Source of the DNA: Capsicum annuum
Lineage: Eukaryota; Streptophyta; Magnoliopsida; Solanales; Solanaceae
Length of the DNA: 64,000 bases
Assembly: GCF_002878395.1 (NCBI RefSeq)
Contig: NC_061112.1
Coordinates: 41,911,010 to 41,975,009, forward strand
Direction of reading: 5' to 3'
Part shown: piece by piece, positions 11,390 through 22,040 of the stretch
How the letters are laid out: every line of letters starts with the position of its first letter
Numbering within the stretch: the first letter of the stretch is position 1
Translations under genes and position numbers: made by a program
Notes under the pieces: model-generated
The model's database searches: none
What the model was told of the DNA's origin: nothing
What the model saw: the letters and a program-made list of their open reading frames with translations, nothing else

Positions 11390-13891
11390 TAGTGCTTATA
11401 ATCTTGAGGGACTACAAGCTAACCCATGACTGTTACCTTCTGTAATAACTGAATAATAATACTATATTATGGAAAAACTAGGCAGAAACTTGCCATAAGG
11501 TTCAAAAACTATAAATAAATATTGAGTACTGAAAACTAAATACTGATATATCTATCTGAAATACTCTAGTCTAATAAGCCTCTATTGTTTGAATAAGGGA
11601 TTGATGGGACAAACCCCCAAATAAACCTGACTACTAAAAACTGATAAACTGAGATACTGGAGTAATAATCATGTCCTTGAACTATGAGGACTCATCACTA
11701 GTCTGCTGCTAATGGATCGGGATGCTAAGTATGATCGAAAGCCCATGCATTTGAACCTATGATATAAGACATCATAGTGTAAAAGAAAGGTATGCATCAG
11801 TACTTTGAATATACTGGTATGCTAAGTGAGGTAGGCTGAGATGCATAGGTTAATATGAATGAACAATACTAACTGAATAACATGAATATAACTAAATAAA
11901 AGTACATGCATGAATACGTAAACTGTAACTGAGGTCGTGATAACACTGGGTACTAAGTTCTGAATTTTTGATTTACTGATATTTGAGTTTACTGATACTG
12001 TATTAATGTTAACTAGGTGACTGTATCTGATAGTCTTAATTCTGTGGAACTATTCTAATTTTTGTACTGAATTGAGTGATTGTGTCTGACAGTCCTAATT
12101 TTTATAGAACTGAACTAAGTTCTATTTTTAAGACTAAAACTGAAACTGTGGGAGGTAATCATCTAACCGACATGCCTCTTTCTAAATAGATTAGGGTCCA
12201 ACCTATAAACCCAGTTGGAAGGGTGTTAGTACTGTGCCACGGGTAAAGACAACTGTGAGCTAACCCTTCTGACAGAAAGCTCTTTTGTCAACCCTCACTG
12301 GTAGGAAAACTCCTATGATATGTATCAACCCTAGTCTGGAAGGAAGATATCTCAATCTACGCTGACTACGTAGTTCTTTAATGTAGGGATTTCTAATAAG
12401 AGTCAAACCCTCTGCTGGCAGAAATGCCCCCATCCCTGGGTTCGCTCGGTGCTGAATCATACTCCCAACTGAATAAACACTGAACTGATTCCTAATTTAT
12501 ACTAGGCTTGACTAAACTGTTACTGATTATACTATCTAACTAAAATAAACTGAATTCACTAAGCTCCGTTGACTGATGGAATACTAATAAATTATGTTAA
12601 TTGACTGAATTTACTGAGGTCTGAACAGAATATGAAATTGGACTGGACTGATACTGAGTCTACTGAGTTTTTCGTGAGTTCTGTAACTGACTGAGAGTAC
12701 TATTGATTGTGACATGACTAAGATTATTTTGTAATTAATACTGGCTCTAGGTAAACAACTAAATTATTGGTATTGAATACCCCCAGGACTTGATAGCATG
12801 AAAAATAAATCATAGAATAAACTTGAAAGGCATAACCATATGCACTTGATCATAACTCATTCATAAAGACATTCCATCAAGCACTTACATGATATAACTT
12901 GCACATAAGCTAACATGACATGATTGTTTTCCCTTTTTCTTTGTTCTTATGAGCAATTTATCAAACACTTGGATAACATAATCCATGCACATGACACTGA
13001 ACAACACATAGGAATCATAATTCAAACCCCCATTTACAATTTCAAGGGTTTAGCATGGATTCACATGATTCTATACATATATCAAATAACTCCACATGAA
13101 ACTTATAACAAACATGGATTAGAAACCCAATTAATCATTTTAATCATGAATAATATCAAACCCAACATAAAATTCATGAAATCAATATACTTGAAGTTAT
13201 AAAAGTAGTTTCTTGAACTCCAAGGGTGGAAGGGACCCTTGGATGAACACTTGACACACCTTAAAGCTTGAATTCTGAAAGACGGATGGATTTTTTTGTA
13301 ACTTGGATTCTTGAATATGATGAATTAAGGTTTGTTCTTGAAAAATTCTAGAGAGAATAAGTAAATTTTGCCTTTTAGAATACTTAATTACATGTTTTGG
13401 GGGCTGATATAAGATGGAAAAAGACCCATTTACCCCTCTAGATGCGGGTTTTGAATTACTAAAAACTGGACTAGTGACGCACAGACTGACCCGCTACGTC
13501 ATTAGCATCAACGTGATAGACAATACACTATATCAAGTCCACATCGATTCACTGGAATTTTCACTGAGAGCTAGGGAAAAATACTCATCGTTGCAATGGG
13601 CAATGCGGTGCGTCGAGATTGCATCAATCCACTGGTTTGAGCTTTTAAATATATTTCAAATGAAGTTTAAAAAATCTGAAACTTGTCCAAGAACACCTAC
13701 TGACATTCCTGATCATGATTCAACCTAAAAATCATTACTTTAAGGTCATAAAGGTCATGGAAAGGGATCGCCAACTTAGGAAGGCTAAAATAACTCTAAG
13801 TATGAACACTTAGCTAAATTTTTCTAAGTTTGGGACCCCTTATTAGCTTTTATAGGACTGAATCAAACTTAGGATTTTGCGAAGTCTTACA
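11390..13891 (-). mobile_element. LTR-A, 5' LTR of the minus-strand gypsy element (edge deleted)
   Basis: The LTR runs to GCGAAGTCTTACA at 13891. It carries the LTR-A landmarks in order: 'gactgttacc' leader, 'catgcccatgcatttgaacctatgat' (11745), CAGTAC..CCACGGGTA type motif (12226), 'ctggcag' units (12260-12440), stem-loop CCAAGGGT/ACCCTTGG (13220-13242) with a donor-like word 9 nt away, and a leader rich in 'gacgcaca/gctacgtc' words (13470-13600). The open frames inside (12260-12460, 12924-13202, 13414-13728) have no domain and are probably chance. Confidence 0.65.
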
Positions 13892-14375
13892 AAATTGAAG
13901 GAAATGTGTCTTTTAAATCATAAATAAATGAATTGTTGCTTTTATTAAAATATGCAAAAAAACTCATCTGTTGGAAGAACTTACAAAGCCTTATTGGCAG
14001 TATTAGTTTTTGTTTGTTTTTTTTTTATTTTATTGGTTTATTTTTCATCTTTTTCTTTGTTGTTGGTGTTGGTGTTGGTGGTGTTGGTGTTGCAACAGGT
14101 GGAACATATGGTGGAAGCTATTAAAATAGGTTTTCTAATAGATTCCCCATTTATTGCAACTGATGAATCAACTGTTGGAATAAATCCAAACAGCTCTTCC
14201 AATAGATGATCCATCTGTTGCAACATATCGGTCACTTATTGCAATAGATGGGGAATCTATTGAAATTTTTGTTGTAATGTATTGTATTTATTGAATTTTT
14301 TGTTGCCCTTCTTTTAAAATTATGCAGACATCAATTGTAATGTTCTTTTTGTTTTTCTCTTATTTGTAGATAAAA
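13892..14375. repeat. MULE subterminal array of palindromic AACAGATG/CATCTGTT words
   Basis: From about 13966 there are repeated words such as CAACAGGTGG, CAATAGATGATCCATCTGTT and GCAATAGATGGGGAATCTAT; many pair with themselves around a 4-6 nt centre. A GTT/GGT simple repeat is at 14058-14092 and a T run at about 14018. The segment closes with a pyrimidine tract and TTGTAG (14362-14370), a good 3' splice site, directly before an ATG. Confidence 0.6.
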
Positions 14376-14444
14376 GATGTCACCCAAAAGAAAGGATGTG
14401 AAAATGGATCAACTTTTTCCCGACCAACATAATAGGCTAGAGTA
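14376..14444 (+). pseudogene. Short N-terminal ORF fragment following an intron acceptor
   Basis: After a TTGTAG acceptor an ATG (14376) opens MSPKRKDVKMDQ... and reaches a stop after about 22 codons at the edge of the large palindrome. It resembles the basic N-terminus of proteins often carried by Solanaceae MULEs, but this is recall and the fragment is too short to assign. Confidence 0.3.
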
Positions 14445-16390
14445 AAGATGGGTTTAAAGTAATAAGATGCTTCCAAATAGAACTACTTCATACATAGGAG
14501 GTATTTACTGCTGATCATATTATCATGAAAATACACATAGTGTACACTGATTTTGTGAATGTTGTTTTTTACTGATTAGGCGTTAATCATTCAAATAAGA
14601 TATTGCATTTTATAGTTAAGATAATATATTCTAATTAATAAGGTTAAGGGACCAAGTAGGTGGTGTCGATATCATGTTATAGTTTAATGATGGTTTTACT
14701 AATTATGTGTCAAGTTCGGAGAAGGGATTAAGTTTTTGATGGCAGTGTAAGGATTCAATAGTTATTAGATTGATTATAAGGGTTCAATGGACTTTTGAAA
14801 GGCCTCCAAAGCCTCGCACTGCTTCAAACAAGAATGGAAATCAATATAGTTATTATCCTGTCCAAATTTATATAACTGGGTTGCTCGGGGTGATGATTAT
14901 ACAACAGAAGGTGCTTGAGAGAATATTTGCGAGGGAAAGAGAGGTGCTAAAGACTATATATCAACTCATACCTTATTAAAGAAGAAACACAGGGTAGCAA
15001 GGAATGTGTAACGAATCTAGCTAATGAAATTGACATGAAAAATAAAAAAACTGAATGAGCTGAAAAATGAAAGTGTATCTAAAAATAAAAAACCATCACT
15101 CATTGTTGAAAAGAAAAATGGTGAAGTGGACCGGAGCTGTACACTTTGCTAGGTAACTATGACTAGTTAGCGTGGTCTGAATAATCATCTCCAAAGAAAG
15201 GAACAAAACTCAAAGGAAGTAGTTTTGCAAACACCGAGGGTTGGAAAGATAGATAGTCAGGAACAAAACTTAAACCAAGAACTCCTGAAGTAAAAATAAG
15301 GGGTGAAGCCTAGGTGGCAATTTCTAAAGTTAAACATGCATACTAGGCCTTCTGGTTGTGGTTCTGGTTAGGTCAAAGGCAGTGTAAACAAAAAGGCATG
15401 GAATTTTTGCCCAACTTCAGACCTTTTTATTTCCACTGTCATTGACCTGATCAAAACCACAAACAGAAGGCATGGGATACAAGTTAGACAAACTTCAAAA
15501 ATTGATGCCTTAGATTTCCTTATTTTTACATCAGAAGTTTTTGGTTTAAGTTTCATTAATGATTGTACATCTTTCCAACCATCGGTGCTCGCAAATTTGC
15601 TTCCTTGGAGTTTTGTTCCTTTCTTTGGAGGTGATCATTAAAGCTATGCTAACTAGTCACAATTACCAGCAAAGTGTCCAGCTCCAGTCCACTTTACCAA
15701 TATTCTTTTCAACCATGACTGATGAATTTTTATTTTGAATACACTTTCATATTTGTAGCTTATTTAGCTTTTTCATATTTCAAGTCAATTTTATTGGCCT
15801 AATTGGCTAGAAGTTCCTTGCTTGCTACCCTGTGTTTCCTCTTTAACAACGTCTGAGATGATATATTCTTTAACAACTCACCTTTCCCGCATAGATATTC
15901 TCCTACAACATGTTTTGTTGTATAATCATCTCCCCGAGCAACCCATCCATATAAATTTGGATTAGGGGAATTTCTATTGGTTTTCCATTCTTGTTTGCAG
16001 TACTGGGAGGCTTCGAAGGCCTCTCAAAGTCCATCGCACCATTAAAATCAGTCCAATCACTACTGAATCTCTGTACTGCCATCAAAAATTGATACCTTCT
16101 TAAATCTTGATGCATAAACATGAGAAAAATCATTATTAAATTATAATAGGATATCGACACCACCTTCTTGAAACCCTTCGGCCTTATCAGTTTACACCTA
16201 TCAAACTTATCTATAAAATGCAGGATTTTGTTTGAAGGATTAATGCCTAAATGATAAAAAACTACATTTACAAAATTATTATACTTTATGTGTGTTGTCA
16301 CGATAACCTGATCAGTATACATAACTCCCATGCATGAAAGTAGATCCATCCATCTGTGCGCACCTTATTCTTTTTACCCCATCAATGTCA
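14445..16390. repeat. Large inverted repeat (hairpin) with ~950-bp arms
   Basis: Arm 1 (about 14445-15396) and arm 2 (15422 to about 16390) are inverted copies separated by only about 25 bp (15397-15421). Matching landmarks: GGTGGTGTCGATATC near 14660 against its reverse complement near 16155; TGGGTTGCTCGGGG near 14878 against 15930; GTGGACTGGAGCTG-like near 15130 against 15685; AAAGAAAGGAACAAAACTC at 15195 against 15615. By eye the arms agree at roughly four bases in five, with short indels. The longer open frame lies in arm 2 (minus strand, 15903-16349; FERPSKPPSTANKNGKP...MDGLLGEMIIQQ); arm 1 encodes the same peptide with stops. I do not recognise the protein. A transcript would fold into a very long double-stranded RNA. 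Confidence 0.85.
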
Positions 16391-16606
16391 AACAGCGTTT
16401 AATCTTCAGTTCCCATCGTAAAGTAGTGTACAAAGCTACGGAGGCTCAAAGGGTAACCATCTTCAATATCAAAGGACTACATGCCCATCAAGAAAAAACA
16501 AGTGTTATGTATGTAATGCCCCATGATCACTGTAATAGTAAACTTGTGTTGTTGTTTGTTATGGACTTTGATAATTTTAACTTATTGTTGGGAATGTAAA
16601 TATTAT
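16391..16606 (+). pseudogene. MULE transposase 3' end, plus-strand copy
   Basis: The segment 16505-16600 (CATGATCACTGTAATAGTAAA ... GTTGTTGTTTGTTATGGACT) is the reverse complement, with few changes, of 20585-20690 just beyond the minus-strand MULE transposase. The coding part before it shows a CCHC-type tail. It is therefore the 3' end of a second MULE in plus orientation, its upstream coding region replaced by the palindrome. Confidence 0.65.
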
Positions 16607-16608
16607 TA

Positions 16609-16858
16609 CTCCCTCCATTTCAATAAGAATGACCTACTTTCCATTTTAGTCTGTTTAAAAAAGAATGACCCCTTTCTTTTTTTTGGAAATACTTTAATTT
16701 AAACTTTCCACATGGCATGTTTAGGACCACAAGATTAAAAGGCATTTTGTTAAATTTGTTACAACTTTAATTTAAGGCCACAGAATTCAAAAGTGTTCTT
16801 TATTTTCTTAAACTTTGTGCCAAGTCAAGGTAGGTCATTTTTTTTTAAATGGAGGGAG
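16609..16858. mobile_element. Stowaway-type MITE
   Basis: A 250-bp element with terminal inverted repeats CTCCCTCCATTTCAATAA at the left and the complement TTAAATGGAGGGAG at the right, flanked by TA on both sides (16607-16608 and 16859-16860), the target duplication of Tc1/mariner-type Stowaway MITEs. The inner repeats continue (AGAATGACCTACTT against AAGGTAGGTCATT). It has no coding capacity; mobilisation would depend on a mariner transposase elsewhere. Confidence 0.92.
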
Positions 16859-16860
16859 TA

Positions 16861-18049
16861 TTTGTTATATAAAATATATTTTTATTAACTTGTCATCAAT
16901 AAAAAGAGGCAAAACAGGAACTAAATACGACAGACTACAAAAAATATTTTAAACAGATTACCTATCTATTGTAAGAGATGGACATTTGCTGGAAGAACAC
17001 AATAAAGCTTATCAATATGGATTGTATTTAACCAATAGATGACCAATATGTTGCAACAGATGGGTAATCTATTGGAAAAACTCAAAACCCTCTTCTTTCA
17101 ACAGATCGCACATCTATTGTAATAGATCTGCTGGAAAAGCACAATACAATTCTTGCTACTGGTTTGTGTTCTTCCAACAGATGACAAATCTATTTTCACA
17201 GATGGTCCATCTATTGGAAAAACTTACTAAAAATAGTTATTAATTAAAAAAAGGTTATTGAAAGGGTAAAAGTCATGACTTTTCGACTATTTAATAAAGA
17301 AAAATGGTTTTTAAATAAATAATAAGGAAATAAATGATAAACACAATTTAAAACCATAAAAAATAGTTATTTAATTTTAATAACTGGTGTTAATATTAAA
17401 TAGGCAAAAAGTCATGACTCTTTACCTTTTTTATTTAAATCTGTTTTTTAATTTAAATAACTAAAAAATGACCAGTTTGAATTAATTAACAGATATAATT
17501 ATTAAAAAAGAGGTGAACAGTCGAGACATTTTATCTAACACATTCAAAACAACTGATGAATCAAATTTCCCATCTATTGTAACTGATGAATCAGCTGTTA
17601 GAAGAAATCAAAATAGCTCTTCCAACAAATGGTCCGTCTGTCGTAACAGATAATCCATCTGTTGCAATAGACGGCGCATCTGTTGCTTAGATCTATTACA
17701 CAGATGGACCATTTATTGCAACAGGTGGTTAATTAATTGCAATAGGTGGGTTATTTATTGCAACAAATGTACCATATGTTGTAACAACTCAATAAAAATA
17801 GTTATTATTAAAAGAAACAGTTATAAGGTGAAAATTCTTCGATTATTTAAATAAGAAAATGGTTATTTAATTATAAGAACTAATTAACATTAAAAATCTA
17901 AAAAATCACGACTTTTAACAATAATAAAAAAGTCACCAGTTTGATTTAATTAAGTCATGCCTTTTCTCATTAATAAAAAAGTCACCAGTTTAATTTAATT
18001 AAGGCATGTAATTAATAAAATGGAGGTGAACAATCATGAATTTTTGCCT
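16861..18049. repeat. MULE subterminal arrays and AT-rich spacer
   Basis: Two clusters of CAACAGATGGTCCATCTGTT-like words (about 16960-17225 and 17545-17790) are separated by AT-rich DNA with repeated 'aaaaagtcatgact' and 'aaaaagtcaccagttt.aattaa' words (17265-17420, 17880-18010). No coding region is seen. The words are the same as those at 13966-14275, 18725-18927 and 30538-30735. Confidence 0.6.
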
Positions 18050-18067
18050 AACACATTAAAATTCAAT

Positions 18068-18303
18068 CCTTTATAAATAGGCCCCTTCTTTAATCGTTCA
18101 TTCTACTCCACTTTATTTACTTCTTGTATTTTGTCTTTCATATTACGTCTTCAACCACTTCTCTTCAAAGAGAAGATTCTTTTTTCCTTGAGGTAAGTTT
18201 TTTTTTCTTAAATCTACCAGTTAGTAGTATACATTGTATTACATCGAACTCTTTTTTTCTTTAGTGTTTTACATTTTTTTGTTAATACATGTGTGTTCTA
18301 GAT
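18068..18303 (+). promoter_or_regulatory. TATA-box promoter and leader intron
   Basis: TTTATAAATAGGCCCC (about 18070) is a strong plant TATA box. About 120 bp downstream GAGGTAAGTT (donor GT at about 18193) and, after a T-rich tract, TTCTAG (ending about 18301) make a plausible 5'-UTR intron just before an ATG. Confidence 0.5.
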
Positions 18304-18474
18304 ATGGATGATTCGGTTTAGGGCGTAGCAATTCTGCATGACACCGTACGAAAACTTCAAAGGCAGGTTAATGAACTCTAGTGGGAGTTGGGCACCATGA
18401 AAGCAAGAATGGTGTATGAGATTCGAAGGTTGAGGAGGACCCTACTGCTGCAGGCTGATGATTGGTCAGTGGAC

Positions 18475-18508
<34 letters not shown>

Positions 18509-18510
18509 TA
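18304..18510 (+). pseudogene. Small MULE-associated ORF relic (coiled-coil-like)
   Basis: The ATG at 18304 directly follows the predicted acceptor. The frame reads MDDSV, stop, GVAILHDTVRKLQRQVNEL, stop, WELGTMKARMVYEIRRLRRTLLLQADD and ends in an Asn run encoded by the AAT microsatellite. Both stops are TAG and each could be a single C-to-T change of CAG. The heptad-like L/V/I spacing suggests a short coiled coil. No family is recognised. Its promoter, intron and position within the MULE arrays suggest a second gene of the transposon or a captured host gene start. Confidence 0.4.
18474..18509. repeat. (AAT)n microsatellite
   Basis: About eleven uninterrupted AAT units at the end of the small ORF relic. 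Confidence 0.95.
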
Positions 18511-18724
18511 ATTAGGTTAAGCTTTTTCTTTTAACATATGTATTTTTTTTACTCATAGCAGATCTACCTAAACCTAATGTATTTTATTTTGTTTAATTAA
18601 AAAATATATGTTTGTTCGACTTTGACTTTATTTATTATTTAATTTTATTTTTTATTCTAAACATGTCGAGGGTTGGAGATAAGGATTGAGTGTTTGGAAT
18701 AATTTTGAATCTAGTAGCATAGCA

Positions 18725-18927
18725 AGAGTTTTGAGTTCTTCCAATAGATGGATCATCTGTTGAAATAGATTGGTTATCTATTCGAAGAACACAAATCAAT
18801 GGCAACAACTTTATTGTGTTGTTCCAACAGATGGTCCATTTGTCACAATAGATTAGTGATCTGTTGGATGAACACAATCCAGTTTGATGATCTGTATTGT
18901 GTTCTCCAAAATATCTATTGCAACAGG
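18725..18927. repeat. MULE subterminal palindromic array, interrupted by an LTR
   Basis: Repeated words such as CCAATAGATGGATCATCTGTTG and CCAACAGATGGTCCATTTGTC alternate with 'gaacacaat.ca' spacers. The array stops at 18927 where an Athila-like LTR begins; the 'catctgtaagaagaacacactcc' continuation resumes after it at about 20552. Confidence 0.65.
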
Positions 18928-20548
18928 TGTATGTATGCATTCTAGTGTCACTATTCTAGTTATTTTAGCCTTATTTTGAGGATAATTCTATGCTATATAG
19001 GTTAATAATGAGATAAATATGTATCAAAGTGCTAGAGAATATGTTTATAATGGTTACAAGTGTTTTCTAAGAAGTTTGTACTTCAAAGAGTCAATTAGAG
19101 TTCAAGAGAGAAAACTAGTCTTTCTAGTTTGAGCTAGTTGTTTGTCTTGTCTATCTTGATGGACTCTATTATGTTTTATGTGTTATATATTAAATGTGTT
19201 ATTATATATGAAAAAACTTGTTAGTAGTGTACAAATTTCAAGTAAGTCAAGGAATGAGTTGAAACTTGAAGTTAAAGATCATGGAAATCAACCTAGTCTA
19301 AGCTCTTATTTTTTATTCAACGTGATGGATATTGTATGTTTGAACCTCTAAATTGTGTGGTGTGTTCTTGTCGAATCCACTGACAAATTAATAGGATGAT
19401 ATATGGATGATTTGGAGGATGGAAAAGTATTGGAAAGATACCACAAGACAAGGGATAAAAGGAGGAACGACCAACACATTAACCAAAATTCGAGACGCAA
19501 ATTCCAAAAGCACCATGCAATATGTGTTCATCGCATGCTCTATTCCATAGGAATAAGTATGTTTTTTATTCTTGATTCCTATGGAATATAGGGTGCTCCA
19601 CATATTCCACTCCACCCCTGGGCGTTTTATGCTAATTCAATTCCAACACAAACTTGATTTACCCCTATACTATAAATACATGTTGTATCACGTGTTTACA
19701 TATATTTTGACATACTTTGGATATCAAGGGGCTAATACTACTTCTTCATTAGGTTTTTATTAATTTTATTTAGTTCATTCATGTTTTTATTCATTAATTA
19801 CAAGCTTGTGATTACGATTATGACTATGCGTGGCTAAAGGCCCTTTTTCTGGGGTTAGAGCCAAGAACATGAGCACTGTTATTTTGAATTGAGTTCGTTT
19901 GATTTGCTCATAATTATTGGATGTTTTTTTATTCTTCTTATAACTATTTTAAGGATTCTCAACCCTTAGAATACATCTATTGTAAACCTTGTGAACTCGA
20001 GAGAGAGAATAGGGAGATAGAACATGAGAATAAAAAAAGTATGGTTTGTATTTCTTTATGAAATAAGGAATTCAAATTAGTATCTAGGACAGAGATTTAC
20101 TTAGATGCCTTACTTGATTCATATGTAGGATGATATTTGTAAAGAACTTAAGTGAACTATTGCATCCCTGCTCAACGATGTAGTTGTAAGGTTCATTTAG
20201 GTAAAGGATTAGAGGTTGGGAAACCATAATCATGCAATTAACCCTATGAATCAACAACCAAGATAAGCAAGTTAGTGAATAAAGTTCAATACGTAGTATG
20301 ATTGTTCAAAGTGCTTCAACACTGGGTTTTCTCCTATTGATTATTCAAAGACTCTTATTTCTACATTGTTTACTTTTCCTTATTTACAATATTCAAACTC
20401 TTTTTGGTTATTATCGCACTAAATTAATCTAAACTGTGAACTAAAATAGATTTGTTGTCAAATCAAGTCTCTGTGGGATCGATACTTGGCTGCTCCAATG
20501 CCACTTTACAACATGACAAGACCACGTACACTTGCATGTGCGCTGTCA
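18928..20548 (+). mobile_element. Athila-like solo LTR inserted in the MULE array
   Basis: The block starts near TGTATGTATGC and ends ...GACCACGTACACTTGCATGTGCGCTGTCA, preceded by TCTCTGTGGGATCGATACTT, a signature of Athila/Tat LTR ends. MULE array words occur directly on both sides, and no internal domain follows, so it is read as a solo LTR of about 1.6 kb. Flanking words (ACAGG, ACGGT) are too dissimilar to call a target duplication. The open frames at 19388-19763 are treated as chance. Confidence 0.5.
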
Positions 20549-20689
20549 ACGGTGCATCTGTAAGAAGAACACACTCCAGTTAAAAATAATAACATTTACA
20601 TTCACAACAATGAGTTAAAAATATCAAAGTCCATAACAAACAAACAACAACACAATTTTTACTATTACAATGATCATGGTGGATTACGA
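20549..20689 (-). other. MULE transposase 3' untranslated end
   Basis: Minus-strand sequence following the transposase C-terminus. It is duplicated in opposite orientation at 16505-16600, which marks it as part of the transposon rather than flanking DNA. Confidence 0.6.
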
Positions 20690-22040
20690 TTCGGGAATGT
20701 AGTTCTTTTATGGAAAATGTTCTTATATACGGAGCACTTTTTTTTCTTGATAGAAATGATTTTTTGACTCCATACCTCCTCTTATATTGCTATCTTCCCG
20801 GTTTGATAGTGCTTGATTCAATATATGAAGGAGATATTAATCTCTCCAAAAGCTCTACAGGTACAACTCAAGATTCTTCAGGAGGCACCAGATTAATATT
20901 CTCACTCTATGCCAAATAATATAGAGATGAGTACTCATAACTTTAAACTCCATATTGGGCTCAAAGTGATTTCATAGCATGTGAACAGGGTATTTTGTCA
21001 AAGTCAAAAACTCAATATGTACAATATCTTGTTTGAAGATTGACCGTGAAAACATCACCATAATCGTCGATACTGAACTTGTAATCTGCTATTTGATAAG
21101 CAAATAACCTATTCCACAAACTTTTATTCATTGATATTTGTTTTTCCGCGAACAAATTTGTTTCCTGCGTTTGCAAACTGCATATGCCTTTCGTAAAATA
21201 ATTTTCGATACTTCTTGTTTATTTCATTAAATAGCTCCATGATGGGAAATTTTCTTTCAATGTCAAATAATGAATTCACTGATTCAACTATGTTTGACGT
21301 CATAATATTATACCTATACAAAAATATTACTTAATATGACATCATACAATATTACAAATTTGTAACTCAAATAGGACAGTAAATTTATAACAATGCACCT
21401 ATTTAGCAGACAAAATCCTCATCTCCATCTCTTGAAACCGACATGTTAAGATGTTATACTACCTTGGGTGACATATCTCTTATTTGATTGAGATGTTCAA
21501 AAAACTCAACTACAACATATGCTTTAGCTGCTCTATAAAAAAGAGACACGACCCTTTCATTGTGAAAGTTGTTTTGAATATTATCTCCAAGATCCTCATG
21601 CAACAACCAAAGTGAGCTAAAGTATAGAAAATTGAACCCATCTTTTGTATACTTGGATGCCTATCTGAAATAAAACACAACTCTTCGGTATCTTTGATAC
21701 AGCTTTGCATTTGTTCAAAAAAATATCCATAAGAGGCATCACATTCCTTGTTTGCTACATAAAAAAGTGATAGAAACGATGTAAATCTCCACATTTTGTG
21801 CCACCGCAGCTAGCAAAACTCCTCCATACTTTCTCCTCAAGAAAGTCCCATCGATGACTACGATTTTGCTCAACTATTTAAAACCAAGAATTCAAGAACC
21901 CTAGGATACAAAAAAGTACTTGAACCTTTCATTTTCATCAAAATGCAATGTCGTCTTACTTCTGGGATTTGTGGACTTAAGAATATAATGGTAGGCATTG
22001 AGGTCTACATACCCATGCTCGTGTATCCCCCTAACCAAGT
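20690..22040 (-). pseudogene. MULE (Mutator-like) transposase, catalytic and C-terminal part
   Basis: The minus-strand fragments in protein order are: HEHGYVDLNAYHYIL and a FDENERFKYFFVS motif (21901-22040); VVIDGTFL with the first catalytic Asp (about 21855); FISDRHPSI with the second (about 21650) followed by the family's CC pair in the AHFGCC block; AYVVVEFFEHL with a candidate catalytic Glu (about 21500); an apparent intron ending at TTGTATAG; MTSNIVESVNSLF (21124-21321); and a SWIM zinc-finger block CTY...KIPCSHAMKSL (about 20975-21020), its second Cys replaced by Tyr. The tail KRRYGVKKSFLSRKK corresponds to the basic region before the final zinc knuckle. Frameshifts and stops abound. 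The N-terminal parts lie beyond the LTR at 22041-24779. Confidence 0.85.
22036..22040. repeat. Target site duplication CAAGT (left)
   Basis: CAAGT directly precedes the LTR start TGTAATACCC; the same five bases follow the LTR end at 24780-24784. Confidence 0.95.

Noticed and set aside
15368..15556. 62-codon minus-strand frame across the palindrome centre
   Set aside because: It spans the 25-bp loop and reads into the opposite arm; likely chance at a palindrome.
13966..18927. CRISPR-like spacing of palindromic repeats in the AACAGATG arrays
   Set aside because: The repeats are imperfect, spacing is irregular, and the genome is clearly eukaryotic; they fit transposon subterminal repeats.
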